Assembly (NCBI GenBank): GCA_020853635.1
Contig: JADYYN010000048.1
Location: forward strand, 1-42,154
DNA: 42,154 bases
Reading direction: 5' to 3'
Source of the DNA: Gemmatimonadaceae bacterium
Lineage (GTDB): Bacteria > Gemmatimonadota > Gemmatimonadetes > Gemmatimonadales > Gemmatimonadaceae
Numbering within the stretch: the stretch's first letter is position 1; every line of letters starts with the position of its first letter. The position numbers were made by a program, and so were the translations under genes. The notes under the pieces were generated by a model, which saw only the letters and a program-made list of their open reading frames with translations, was not told where the DNA came from and ran no database searches. Positions 25,452 to 33,484 of the stretch are shown in pieces.

Positions 25452-27977
25452 GTGCTGCTGCCTCTCGTGCTCGCCCTGCAAGTGACCGTCGCGCAGGGAC
25501 CCAAGCTTCCGTCCGACCCGACCGCACTCCCCGAGTCCGCCCCTCCACGTCTTCCCACGGCCATCGCCGCGACCGCAGCGCGGGCCGCCACGCCGCCGGT
25601 CCTCGACGGCCGTGACGACGATGATCTCTGGCGCGATGCGCCGGCGATCACGCAGTTCCGACAGCATGATCCCGTCGAAGACGCCGATCCGCGATATCGC
25701 ACCGAAGCGCGTGTCGGCTACGACGCCAAGTACCTCTACGTCTTCGTGCGCTCCTTCGACCCCGCGCCGGACTCGGTGATGGCGTTCCTCTCGCGCCGCG
25801 ATGCCCGGACGCAGAGTGACTACGTGCATCTCATGGTCGACGCGTACAACGACAAACGCACCGGCTTTCGCTTCTCGACCAACCCACTCGGGGTCAAACG
25901 CGACTTCTACATCTCCGGCGACGGGAATGAGGACGCGTCGTGGGATGGCGTCTGGGACGTCGCGTCCGCGATCGACTCGCTCGGCTGGACGGCGGAGTAT
26001 CGGATCCCGTTCAGTCAGCTGCGCTTCCCCGCGGCCGAGACACATACGTTCGGCTTCGCCATCTGGCGCGATGTCGCACGTCACAACGAGCGCATCTCCT
26101 GGCCGCTGTATCGTCGCAGTCGTACCGGGTTCGTCTCCCAGTGGGGTGAGGTCGACGGCTTCGACGCCATCGATACCCCCCGACGGCTCGAGGTCTTGCC
26201 GTACTCGGTCGCGACCAACGCCGCGCGCCCGGCGGGTGGGGGATTCGAGCGACAGCAGCGGTTCGCATTCGGCGCCGATCTCAAGTACGGCGTCACCTCG
26301 AACCTCACGCTCGACGGCACCGTGAATCCGGACTTCGGTCAAGTCGAGGCCGATCCCGCGGTCCTCAATCTCTCCGCGTTCGAGCAGTTCTTCGAGGAGC
26401 GGCGTCCGTTCTTCCTCGAAGGCGCCGGCATCTTCTCCTTCGCGAACAATCTCTTCTACTCGCGTCGCATCGGGCGGAGCCCGCAACTGAGCGGCGTCTA
26501 CTTCCAGGATGACAACGCACAGAACTCCACCATCCTCGGCGCTGCGAAGCTGACCGGGCGCACGGCGGGCGGACTGAACATCGGGTTCCTCAACGCCATG
26601 ACCGAACGCGAGACCGGCGCGCTCGGTCGCACGATCGAGCCGCGGACCAACTACCTCGCGACCCGACTCCAGCAGGACCTCCGCGGTGGGAACTCCGGTG
26701 TCGGCATGATGTTCACGGCGACCAATCGGGCGCTCGACGACGACGCGCGCGAGTTCCTGCGCGAGAGCGCGTACGCTCTCGGCGTCGACGCACGCCATCG
26801 ATTCCTCAAGAACAACTATCAGGTCACGGGGTCGGTCGTCGGGAGCTATGTGAACGGCTCTGAGCAGGCGATGATCGCCACCCAACGCAGTGCGGTGCAC
26901 CAGTTCCAGCGCACCGATTCACGTCGCGACGTCGACACCTCCGCCACCTCGCTCGCCGGTTCGCGGATCGCGCTCGGAGTCGGGAAGACCGGCGGTGGCA
27001 TCACGCGCTTCAACACGTCCGTGACCACGACCAGCGCCGGCTACGAGGTGAACGACGCCGGATTCCTCAGCCGCGCCGACATCACCAATCTGTCCAACTG
27101 GTTCGGCCTGCAGTACCAGACGCCGACCCGGATGTACCGACGGTTGTTCGTGAATATGAACCAGTGGATGGACTGGAACACGGAAGGGCTCGCCCTCAGC
27201 TCCGGCGTGAACGTGAATGTGAACGGCGAGCTGCCGAACCAATGGTGGTTCTGGGGCGGGGCCAATGTGAACGGGCTCGGCGCCGTGTATGACGATCGCG
27301 CGGCACGAGGCGGCCCGGCGGTGCGCCGCGTGCAGCGCCGCAGCGGGTTCCTCGGGTTCGAGACCGACGGGCGTAAATCCGTGAGTGGAACGATGCAGGG
27401 GTACTTCGCCCCGACGGACGAGTCCGGGAGTACCGAGTGGGGGATCGATCCGTCCGTGAACTTCCGCATCGCCAGTCGGTTGCAAGCCGAGATCGGAGCC
27501 CACTTGAGCGCCGCGACGCTCGGGCAGCAGTGGTACGGCAACATCACCGATGCACAGGGCACGCACTACACGTTCGCGCGCCTCGCGCAGCGGACCACGT
27601 CGCTGACCGCGCGCGTGGATTTCACCATGACCCCGACCCTCTCGCTCCAGGTATACGCACAGCCATTCATCACCGCCGGCGACTACTCGAATCTTCGGGA
27701 ACTCGCCGACCCGCGCGCCGCCGACTTCAGCGACCGCTACCGTCCGTTCACGACCGTCTCGCCGCAGGATTTCAATGTCAAGCAGTTCCGGTCCAACACG
27801 GTGATGCGCTGGGAGTACCGGCCGGGTTCCGTACTGTTCTTCGTGTGGCAACAGGGGCGCGGCCAGTTCGACCGGAACCCTGGCTCGTTCGACGTGGGCC
27901 GCGACTACCGGGATCTGTTCGATACGCGTGCCGACAACACGTTCGTCATCAAGGGGTCGTACTGGTTCAGCATGTGA
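25452..27977 (+). CDS. DUF5916-family outer-membrane protein with CBM9-like N-terminal domain
   Basis: An 841-residue exported protein. A short hydrophobic N-terminus (residues 1-15) is followed by a Pro-rich linker. A domain resembling carbohydrate-binding family 9 spans residues about 48-215 (PPVLDGRDDDDLWRDAPAI, YLYVFVRSFDP, RTGFRFSTNPLGVKRDFYI, WTAEYRIPFSQLRF). The DUF5916 region follows, with PDFGQVEADPAVLNLSAFEQ and FFEERRPFFLEGAGIF, which are strong family hallmarks. The remaining 450 residues have alternating aromatic beta strands and end in SYWFSM, consistent with an outer-membrane barrel. Substrate and role are unknown; transport or processing of surface polymers is only a guess. 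The GTG at 25452 is the first start after a stop at 25413. It has no ribosome-binding site and gives a signal segment without positive charge, so the start is uncertain. Confidence 0.9.
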   Translation: MLLPLVLALQVTVAQGPKLPSDPTALPESAPPRLPTAIAATAARAATPPVLDGRDDDDLWRDAPAITQFRQHDPVEDADPRYRTEARVGYDAKYLYVFVRSFDPAPDSVMAFLSRRDARTQSDYVHLMVDAYNDKRTGFRFSTNPLGVKRDFYISGDGNEDASWDGVWDVASAIDSLGWTAEYRIPFSQLRFPAAETHTFGFAIWRDVARHNERISWPLYRRSRTGFVSQWGEVDGFDAIDTPRRLEVLPYSVATNAARPAGGGFERQQRFAFGADLKYGVTSNLTLDGTVNPDFGQVEADPAVLNLSAFEQFFEERRPFFLEGAGIFSFANNLFYSRRIGRSPQLSGVYFQDDNAQNSTILGAAKLTGRTAGGLNIGFLNAMTERETGALGRTIEPRTNYLATRLQQDLRGGNSGVGMMFTATNRALDDDAREFLRESAYALGVDARHRFLKNNYQVTGSVVGSYVNGSEQAMIATQRSAVHQFQRTDSRRDVDTSATSLAGSRIALGVGKTGGGITRFNTSVTTTSAGYEVNDAGFLSRADITNLSNWFGLQYQTPTRMYRRLFVNMNQWMDWNTEGLALSSGVNVNVNGELPNQWWFWGGANVNGLGAVYDDRAARGGPAVRRVQRRSGFLGFETDGRKSVSGTMQGYFAPTDESGSTEWGIDPSVNFRIASRLQAEIGAHLSAATLGQQWYGNITDAQGTHYTFARLAQRTTSLTARVDFTMTPTLSLQVYAQPFITAGDYSNLRELADPRAADFSDRYRPFTTVSPQDFNVKQFRSNTVMRWEYRPGSVLFFVWQQGRGQFDRNPGSFDVGRDYRDLFDTRADNTFVIKGSYWFSM

Positions 27978-28006
27978 TGGACGGCAGATGGTGGGCGGCG
28001 GGCTCG
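27978..28006 (+). repeat. GGATGG-type purine repeat after the DUF5916 stop
   Basis: Beginning directly after the TGA at 27975-27977, GGACGGCAGATGGTGGGCGG shares GGACGGCAGAT and AGATGGTGG with the repeat at 6930-6978. Confidence 0.5.
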
Positions 28007-28049
28007 AGCGGATGATGTCGTGGTTTCCGCACGAATCTCGCACTCTCTC

Positions 28050-28090
28050 ACTGGGAGCCAGCGCCCCACGATCCGTCGCTGAAACCCAGT
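28050..28090. other. Two-step hairpin in a gene-free region
   Basis: An outer stem ACTGGG/CCCAGT (28050-28055 with 28085-28090) encloses an inner stem CAGCG/CGCTG (28059-28063 with 28077-28081) around a 13-base loop. It lies between convergent genes. It might be part of a 3' untranslated RNA or a small RNA. No known riboswitch pattern was recognised. Confidence 0.35.
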
Positions 28091-28132
28091 AAACCTTTCG
28101 CCCGTAGTCAGTGTCAGAAGGGATGTACGACG

Positions 28133-28201
28133 ACTTCGAGTAGACAGCGGGGCGCGGGTCGGTGCTGGTGGGGGGCCGGCCGGCCCCCTGTCCACTCAAG
28201 T
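28133..28201. other. Long imperfect inverted repeat with a GC palindrome inside
   Basis: Outer arms 28133-28147 and 28188-28201 pair with one bulge and one mismatch (ACTT, GAGT and GACAG with their complements). Inside lies an exact 18-base palindrome at 28171-28188, whose last base is shared with the right arm. The position suits transcription termination of the DUF5916 gene. Confidence 0.4.
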
Positions 28202-28248
28202 CGGGTCTGCACCAACACAACCGATGGACAGTAGGAACCGAAGGCGGC

Positions 28249-28284
28249 GAGCCGGTGGATGACGTGAAGGGCATCCATCGGCTC
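28249..28284. terminator. Hairpin after the HMA-like gene
   Basis: Arms 28249-28261 and 28272-28284 form a 13-base-pair stem with one G-T pair and a ten-base loop. It begins 22 bases beyond the stop of the minus-strand HMA-like gene, so it may terminate it. No U-tract follows. Confidence 0.45.
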
Positions 28285-28305
28285 GTCGTTCGTCCGTACC
28301 CTGCC

Positions 28306-28548
28306 TCAGATGGTGGGGAGTGTCCGCGGCAACACCCGCACGGCCAGCACCTCGAACCCCGCCGCCTCGACCGCCGCACGCACCGAGCCCTCCAGTTCCA
28401 CCGGCGACGCGTGCCCGTCGTGCATCACCTCGGCGCGCCCCAGCTCCACCTCGGCGTGCACCAGCCCCTCCACCGCCGAGAGGGCGGTGAACACCGCGTG
28501 CTTGGCGTGCACCGAGAGCATACCGCCGATCGTGAGTTCGAGACGCAT
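28306..28548 (-). CDS. HMA-fold small protein lacking the CxxC metal site
   Basis: An 80-residue protein from the ATG at 28548 (a TTG at 28557 would add three residues). The layout is the beta-alpha-beta-beta-alpha-beta of heavy-metal-associated domains: strand MRLELTIGGM, helix AKHAVFTALSAVEGLVHAEV, strand ELGRAEVMHDG, helix ELEGSVRAAVEAAGFEVLAV. In HMA metallochaperones the loop after GM contains CxxC. Here it reads GMLSVHAKHAV, with no cysteine, so Cu+ or Zn2+ binding in the usual way is not possible. The two histidines nearby might bind metal weakly, or the domain may act in protein contact only. It stands alone on the minus strand and is divergent from the dehydrogenase gene. The fold is assigned by pattern. 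Confidence 0.72.
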   Translation of the reverse strand: MRLELTIGGMLSVHAKHAVFTALSAVEGLVHAEVELGRAEVMHDGHASPVELEGSVRAAVEAAGFEVLAVRVLPRTLPTI

Positions 28549-28627
28549 GGCGGGCAATCTACGCGGACCGCCGCTTTCGGTGTGCGGCCACTGGCGTCAG
28601 CGAACCGGTCGCGGCCACTTTCCACCG

Positions 28628-29518
28628 ATGACAACCGTCGCATTCCTCGGACTCGGCGCCATCGGCACGCCGATGGCCCGCCATCTCGCCGCAGGGGCCT
28701 GGGGCCTCCGCGTGTGGAACCGCACTACTGCCCGCGCCGCGGAGTTCGCACGCGCCCACGACGTCACCCATGCCGCGTCGCCTGCCGTCGCCGCGCGCGG
28801 TGCCGATGTCATCATCACCTGCTTCCCTGTCTCCGGCGACGTCGAGTCACTGCTCGACGGGCCGGACGGGCTCCTCGCCGGCCTCACCAAGGGGAGCGTG
28901 CTCGTCGATTGCACCTCGGGCGACCCGGCCACGTCGCAGCGCATCGCCGCGCGCCTCGCGTCGCATGGCGTCGCGTTCCTCGATGCCCCGGTCTCCGGTG
29001 GTGTCGCCGGTGCCGACGCCGGCACACTCACGGTGATGGTCGGTGGCGACGCCGCGGTGCTCGAGCGGGTGCGGCCGGTGCTCGAGGTGTTCGGCAAGAA
29101 GATCGTCCACTGCGGTGCGATCGGCGCTGGCGACGCAGTGAAGGCGGTCAACAACGCGCTGCTGGCCCTGCATCTCTGGAGCACCGCGGAAGGCTTGATC
29201 GCCCTGCGCAAAGCCGGTGTCGCACCCGATGTCGCGCTCGATGTCATCAACACGTCGAGTGGTCGCTCCAACGCGTCGATGAACCTCTTCCCCGAGCGTG
29301 TGCTCACGCGTGCGTTCCCGCGCACGTTCCGTCTTGCGCTGCTCGATAAGGACGTCGGCATCGCCGCGCAGGTGGCCCGCGAGCAGAAGAGCCCCGCGCC
29401 ACTGCTACAACTCACCGCGGAGCTCTTCCAGGCCGCGCACCGCGCGATGGGTGAAGAGGCAGACCACGTCGAAGTCGTGAAGTTCATCGAACAGCTCACC
29501 GGCACGGAGATCAAGTGA
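28628..29518 (+). CDS. Beta-hydroxyacid dehydrogenase family NAD(P) oxidoreductase
   Basis: A 296-residue enzyme of the 3-hydroxyisobutyrate / tartronate-semialdehyde / glyoxylate reductase group. The N-terminal Rossmann motif is FLGLGAIGTPMARHL (GxGxxG at residues 8-13). The substrate signature DAPVSGGVAGADAGTLTVMVGG is near residue 120. The catalytic lysine motif GAGDAVKAVNNALLAL (Lys near 171) is complete, and the C-terminal helical dimerisation domain is present (LDKDVGIAAQVAREQ). The substrate is not assignable within the family. The ATG at 28628 puts the Rossmann strand at residue 3, as is typical, although the frame stays open far upstream. The TGA overlaps the GTG of the next gene, so the two are translationally coupled at the head of a five-gene run. 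Confidence 0.92.
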   Translation: MTTVAFLGLGAIGTPMARHLAAGAWGLRVWNRTTARAAEFARAHDVTHAASPAVAARGADVIITCFPVSGDVESLLDGPDGLLAGLTKGSVLVDCTSGDPATSQRIAARLASHGVAFLDAPVSGGVAGADAGTLTVMVGGDAAVLERVRPVLEVFGKKIVHCGAIGAGDAVKAVNNALLALHLWSTAEGLIALRKAGVAPDVALDVINTSSGRSNASMNLFPERVLTRAFPRTFRLALLDKDVGIAAQVAREQKSPAPLLQLTAELFQAAHRAMGEEADHVEVVKFIEQLTGTEIK

Positions 29519-30738
29519 CCGCGTCGCTCGCGCAGATCCGCGCCCAGTTCCCCGCGCTCGCGCGGCAGCATGAGGGATTCCCGGTCGCGTACTTCGACGG
29601 ACCCGGCGGCACGCAGGTGCCGCAGCGTGTGGTCGATGCCATGGCCGACTATCTGCTGCATCACAATGCCAACACGCACTGGGCGTACCCCACCAGCGCC
29701 GAGACCGATGCCTTGATCCTCGGCGCGCGCGAAGCGCTCGCGGATTTCGTGAATGCCTGTCCGCGTGAGATCGCGTTCGCGAACAACATGACCACCGGGA
29801 CGTTCCACCTCGCGCGTGCGCTCGGTCGTGGTTGGGGCGCCGGCGATGAGATCGTCATCACGGATCTCGATCACCATGCGAACGTCGCGCCGTGGCGCGC
29901 GCTCGAGCGCGAACGCGGCGTCACCATCCGCCGCGTCGATGTCGATCTCGCCAAGGGTCAGCTCGACTGGGCCTCGCTCAAGGCGTCGCTCTCGCCGCGC
30001 ACCAAACTCCTCGCCATCGGCGCGGGGTCCAACGCGCTCGGCACCATCAACGACGTGGCCGAGGCGGCGCGACTCGCGCATGCGGTCGGGGCGCTCGTGT
30101 ACGTGGACGCCGTGCACTACGCGCCCCACGCGCTCGTCGACGTGAAGGCGATGGACTGCGATTTCCTCGGCTGTTCGGCCTACAAGTTCTACGGGCCGCA
30201 TGTGGGCGTGATCTACGGCAAGGAGCAGTTGCTGCAGTCGCTCGATGTGCCCAAGCTCGCACCGGCGCCGGACGAAGCGCCGGACCGCATGGAGACCGGG
30301 ACGCAGAACCACGAGGGCATCGTCGGGGCGGGGGCGGCGGTCGATTTCCTGGCGACCATCGGCACGGGTCCGACGCGGCGCGCACGACTCGTCTCGGCGT
30401 TCCATGCGCTGCATGAGGCGGGGATGACGCACTTCACGCGGCTCTGGGACGGACTCGGCGCGGTTCCCGGCGTGACGCGGTTCGGACCGTCGCCCGACCA
30501 GCCCCGCACGCCGACCATCGCGTTCACGGTGAAGGGCCACACGAGCGAGGACGTGACGCGCGCCCTCGTGAAGCGCGGCGTGTTCACCAGCCACGGCGAC
30601 TTCTACGCAGCGACCATCGTCGAGCGTCTCGGGCTCTCGGGTCCCGGGCTCGTGCGCGCTGGTGCCGCCTGCTACACGTCGGCGGACGAGATCGAGCGCC
30701 TCATCGCTGGCGTGTCGGAACTCGCTCGCGCGGGGTGA
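29515..30738 (+). CDS. Cysteine desulfurase-like class V aminotransferase (VC1184-type)
   Basis: A 407-residue PLP enzyme. The opening FPALARQHEGFPVAYFDGPGGTQVPQRV and the block NNMTTGTFHLARALGRGW are typical of the VC1184-like subfamily of SufS-related proteins. The PLP-binding His/Asp region is DLDHHANVAPW and VYVDAVHYAPHA, and the Schiff-base lysine is in GCSAYKFYGPHVGV (near residue 227). A C-terminal cysteine occurs in VRAGAACYTSADEIERL, at the place where SufS has its catalytic RAGHHC. It may therefore be a true desulfurase, or a relative acting on other amino-group substrates. No Suf or Isc scaffold genes are nearby, which argues against a housekeeping iron-sulfur role. It is coupled by a four-base overlap to the preceding dehydrogenase. 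Confidence 0.88.
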   Translation: MTASLAQIRAQFPALARQHEGFPVAYFDGPGGTQVPQRVVDAMADYLLHHNANTHWAYPTSAETDALILGAREALADFVNACPREIAFANNMTTGTFHLARALGRGWGAGDEIVITDLDHHANVAPWRALERERGVTIRRVDVDLAKGQLDWASLKASLSPRTKLLAIGAGSNALGTINDVAEAARLAHAVGALVYVDAVHYAPHALVDVKAMDCDFLGCSAYKFYGPHVGVIYGKEQLLQSLDVPKLAPAPDEAPDRMETGTQNHEGIVGAGAAVDFLATIGTGPTRRARLVSAFHALHEAGMTHFTRLWDGLGAVPGVTRFGPSPDQPRTPTIAFTVKGHTSEDVTRALVKRGVFTSHGDFYAATIVERLGLSGPGLVRAGAACYTSADEIERLIAGVSELARAG

Positions 30739-30749
30739 TATATTCCAGC

Positions 30750-31997
30750 ATGCGCGTGCGCCCCGTAGTCGTCGCTTTGGTCGCCCTCCTCGCGGCTTGC
30801 CGCGAGCCGGAGCCGGTCGCGCCGGCGCCGGCAGCGGAGTTCATCATCGCGGCGGGCGACTCGGTGTTCTGGGTGCGCTCCGAAGCCGAAGGCATCCGCG
30901 TGCGCGGCGCGCCGATGCTGCTCGCGCAGGTGGGCGGACGATTCGCCGAGCTCTACACCGCCGACGCCGACTACTCGTTCTACGACGCGGTGTATGTAGG
31001 GCAGCGGCTCTACAAGCGCGATCTCATCAGCGGCGACTCCGTCGCGCTCTTCGCGGACACACTCATGCCCACGCTCGCGCGGGCGTACGCTTCGGCCAAC
31101 CCGGACGAGCGCCCGCTCGACGCCGATGAGCAGGGCAGCGAGAACCCGCGGACCGTCGGCACATCCGACGTCGAGGTTCTCGATGTGCACGGCAACTGGC
31201 TGTCGTTCGAGTACCGTACCGACGTCGACATCGTCGGCGGTGCGTCTTCACATGGTGCGCGGCGTGGCGTGATCGACCTGCGCACCGCGTCCGCTGCCTC
31301 ACTCGATGCGCTCCTCGGTGTGCCCGCCGCGCGGAAGGTCGTGCAACAGGGCCGCGAACGCTGGACTGCGCTTCGCGATTCGTTGCTGAGCCTCGCTGCG
31401 GATTCGTTCAGTGCGCCTTTGGTGGACGTGGAGCGCCTGAGCTTCGAACCCCGGAGCTTCATCCTCGCGGCCATCGACGGACTGCCGCATGTGCGCTTCG
31501 CCGTCGCGCAGTCCGCAGCGACGGATCCCATCGGCGTCGTGGAGCTCGACCCCATGCCCGTCGCGCCGCCCTCCTGGTGGCCTGACGTGCGCTCGGAGTA
31601 TCCCGAGTCGGGCAACAGCGACGAGCAGGTATGGAAGCGCGACGGCTACGATCTTGTCGGACGGCCCGCCGATTCGCCCACAGCGCGCACGACGTTCGTG
31701 CTGCGCAGCCCCGAAGGAAAGGAATGGCGACTCGGCTCCGTGCCCTCGCCGGTACTGCGCGTCATGTGGATGAGCGATTCCAGCGCGGTGCCCGGCACAC
31801 GAGACGCGCTCACCAAGGCGTTCAACGAAGCCGCGTTCTACAGCGGTGAAGCGCGCATCGTCCGACACGATTCACGCAACATGCGCTCGCGCACGCTCGG
31901 TCCGGCAGCAGCAACGCTTCGCTACGCCAGCCGCTCGAACGTCCGCAAGCCGACTGCCCGTCCCAGCGCACACTCCCGTCGAGAGGCCAGCCAGTGA
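30750..31997 (+). CDS. Lipoprotein of unknown function
   Basis: A 415-residue protein from the ATG at 30750, eleven bases after the previous stop. MRVRPVVVALVALLAAC is a clean lipoprotein signal with lipobox LLAAC (Cys at residue 17), followed by a Pro/Ala-rich spacer. The mature part alternates predicted strands and acidic loops (GDSVFWVRSEAEGIRVRG, ADYSFYDAVYVGQRLYKRD), with two repeated DSVALFADTL/DSLLSLAADSF-like stretches. I recognise no domain or catalytic motif. The last 35 residues are basic and low in complexity (Arg/Ser/Ala), unlike the rest. They may be disordered or result from a lost stop codon. The stop overlaps the GTG of the DUF2203 gene. Its conservation with neighbours is unknown, so any role is open. 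Confidence 0.8.
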   Translation: MRVRPVVVALVALLAACREPEPVAPAPAAEFIIAAGDSVFWVRSEAEGIRVRGAPMLLAQVGGRFAELYTADADYSFYDAVYVGQRLYKRDLISGDSVALFADTLMPTLARAYASANPDERPLDADEQGSENPRTVGTSDVEVLDVHGNWLSFEYRTDVDIVGGASSHGARRGVIDLRTASAASLDALLGVPAARKVVQQGRERWTALRDSLLSLAADSFSAPLVDVERLSFEPRSFILAAIDGLPHVRFAVAQSAATDPIGVVELDPMPVAPPSWWPDVRSEYPESGNSDEQVWKRDGYDLVGRPADSPTARTTFVLRSPEGKEWRLGSVPSPVLRVMWMSDSSAVPGTRDALTKAFNEAAFYSGEARIVRHDSRNMRSRTLGPAAATLRYASRSNVRKPTARPSAHSRREASQ

Positions 31998-32395
31998 CCG
32001 AGATCGCCTTGATGCCCTGGACCGTCGAGCGCGCCAACAAGGCGCTCCCGCTCGTGCGCCGTATTGCGGCGGACCTGGTGCGCGCCTACGGACAGTGGCG
32101 CGAACTCGTCGAGCGGTTCGAGGTGGTCTCCACCTCCAACACCACCGCGTCGGGCGAGGAAGCCGAGCGCCTGCAGCGCGAGGTGCAGCGCGTCGCCGCC
32201 GAGATCGAGGACTTCGTCGAGGAACTCCACGACCTCGGCGTGGAGTGCAAGTCGTTCGAGACGGGGTTGCTCGATTTCCCGGCAGAGCGCGACGGTCGGC
32301 CAGTGTACCTCTGCTGGCAGCACGGCGAGCCGAGGGTCGCGCACTGGCACGAGATCGATGCAGGTTTCGCAGGGAGACAACCTCTGCAGGAGTGA
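31994..32395 (+). CDS. DUF2203 domain protein
   Basis: A 133-residue soluble protein from a GTG at 31994 that overlaps the preceding stop (GTGA). The N-terminal half is a helical, probably coiled-coil hairpin (PWTVERANKALPLVRRIAADL, EEAERLQREVQRVAAEIEDFVEEL). The C-terminal half, GLLDFPAERDGRPVYLCW then HGEPRVAHWHEIDAGFAGR, is the near-invariant signature of DUF2203. The function of the family is unknown. The pattern of conserved Trp, His and Glu (CWQHGEPxxxHWHEID) might form a ligand or metal site, but that is inference. It lies three bases before the amidohydrolase gene in a tightly packed run. Confidence 0.92.
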   Translation: MTEIALMPWTVERANKALPLVRRIAADLVRAYGQWRELVERFEVVSTSNTTASGEEAERLQREVQRVAAEIEDFVEELHDLGVECKSFETGLLDFPAERDGRPVYLCWQHGEPRVAHWHEIDAGFAGRQPLQE

Positions 32396-32398
32396 CCG

Positions 32399-33484
32399 AT
32401 GCCGAACGTGTCGTGGGTCCGGCTGTCCGTCCTTGTGGCGTGTGTGAGCGGCGCGGCGTGCGGAAGAGCGTCGTCGATCGACGAGCGACCAGACACGACC
32501 ACGCGATCGGGGATCGTCGACCATCACGTGCATCTGCTTGGCCCGGACATCATGCGCGACTGGCGCGCGATGGGGGTCACGTTCTCGCGGGCGGACTCGG
32601 TGTACACGCAGCCGGTCTCGCTGAACCGCGGCGGAGCGGACTCCCTCGCTTTCGCCGTGCTGGTGCCGATGGGTCACCTGTACGCGACCGAAGACTTCGT
32701 ATACGGGTTCAAGCTCGATCGTGCCGAGGAGTCCAAGCGGGTTGCACGCGAGAACGACCATGTCGCGGTGCAGGCCGCGCGCTACCCCGGGCGTGCCGTC
32801 GCACTCTGCTCCGCCCCCGCGCTGCGTGAATACGCCATGGCCGAGTTCGCGCGCTGTCGCGATTCGCTCGGCGTCGCCGGACTCAAGCTGCACTTGGCGA
32901 GTTCGCAGGTCGATTTCCGTGACACGTCGCACCTCGCCGCATTGTCGCGGATCGTCGGCTGGGCCGCCGAGTCGGGTCTGCCCCTGCTCATCCACGTCGA
33001 CCCACAGCGCCGCGGACTCGATTCGCTCGACGTGAAGCGATTCGTGCGCGAGGTGATCGGGCCGCATCCGCAGGCGACGATCGTGATCGCGCATCTCGGC
33101 GGGAGTGGCGGGTACGGTGGCTGGACGCGCACCGTGTTCGGCGTGACCCGTCGCTGGCAGGACTCGGTGGAGCGCGCCGAGCAGCGGCCGCGTGCGCTGT
33201 ACTACGATCTCTCTGCGGTGGTGCTCGAAGAGGAGTCGGAAGGCGTGCCGGCCACTACGCCCGAGCAGATCACACAGCTCGCCGCCGATCTGCGCGAAGC
33301 GGGGATGCAGCGATTGGTGTTCGGCAGTGACTACCCGGTCTTTGATGCGGTGCGAGGAGCACGAGTGCTGCGCGAGAACGTCGGCCTGAGTGAGGAAGAA
33401 CTCGCGGGCATCTTGCACCCCCGCGACGGCTCCGTGTTCACTCGCGGTACGGCACGCCGATCTCCATCCCGTCCTTCGCCATGA
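32399..33484 (+). CDS. Exported amidohydrolase (metal-dependent TIM-barrel hydrolase)
   Basis: A 361-residue protein from the ATG at 32399. The N-terminus is a hydrophobic signal ending SGAAC, a possible lipobox with Cys at residue 21. The hydrolase part follows the amidohydrolase-2 layout: GIVDHHVHLLGPD (HxH metal ligands near residues 42-44), GLKLHLASSQ, LPLLIHVDPQ (His on strand 5), ATIVIAHLGGSGG (His on strand 6) and VFGSDYPVFD (Asp on strand 8). This suggests a divalent-metal hydrolase or decarboxylase-like enzyme acting outside the cytoplasm, with unknown substrate. The last 25 residues are Arg/Ser-rich and overlap the 3' end of the convergent ribonuclease Z gene by 47 bases. It is the last gene of the coupled plus-strand run. 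Confidence 0.87.
   Translation: MPNVSWVRLSVLVACVSGAACGRASSIDERPDTTTRSGIVDHHVHLLGPDIMRDWRAMGVTFSRADSVYTQPVSLNRGGADSLAFAVLVPMGHLYATEDFVYGFKLDRAEESKRVARENDHVAVQAARYPGRAVALCSAPALREYAMAEFARCRDSLGVAGLKLHLASSQVDFRDTSHLAALSRIVGWAAESGLPLLIHVDPQRRGLDSLDVKRFVREVIGPHPQATIVIAHLGGSGGYGGWTRTVFGVTRRWQDSVERAEQRPRALYYDLSAVVLEEESEGVPATTPEQITQLAADLREAGMQRLVFGSDYPVFDAVRGARVLRENVGLSEEELAGILHPRDGSVFTRGTARRSPSRPSP

Noticed and set aside
25230-26900. Extension of the mgtE frame by about 550 codons upstream
   Set aside because: It is antisense to the DUF5916 coding region, lacks any domain, and mgtE has a good ribosome-binding site at 25236-25240.
28050-28090. Cobalamin or other known riboswitch
   Set aside because: Characteristic conserved boxes are absent and the element lies between convergent gene ends, not before a gene.
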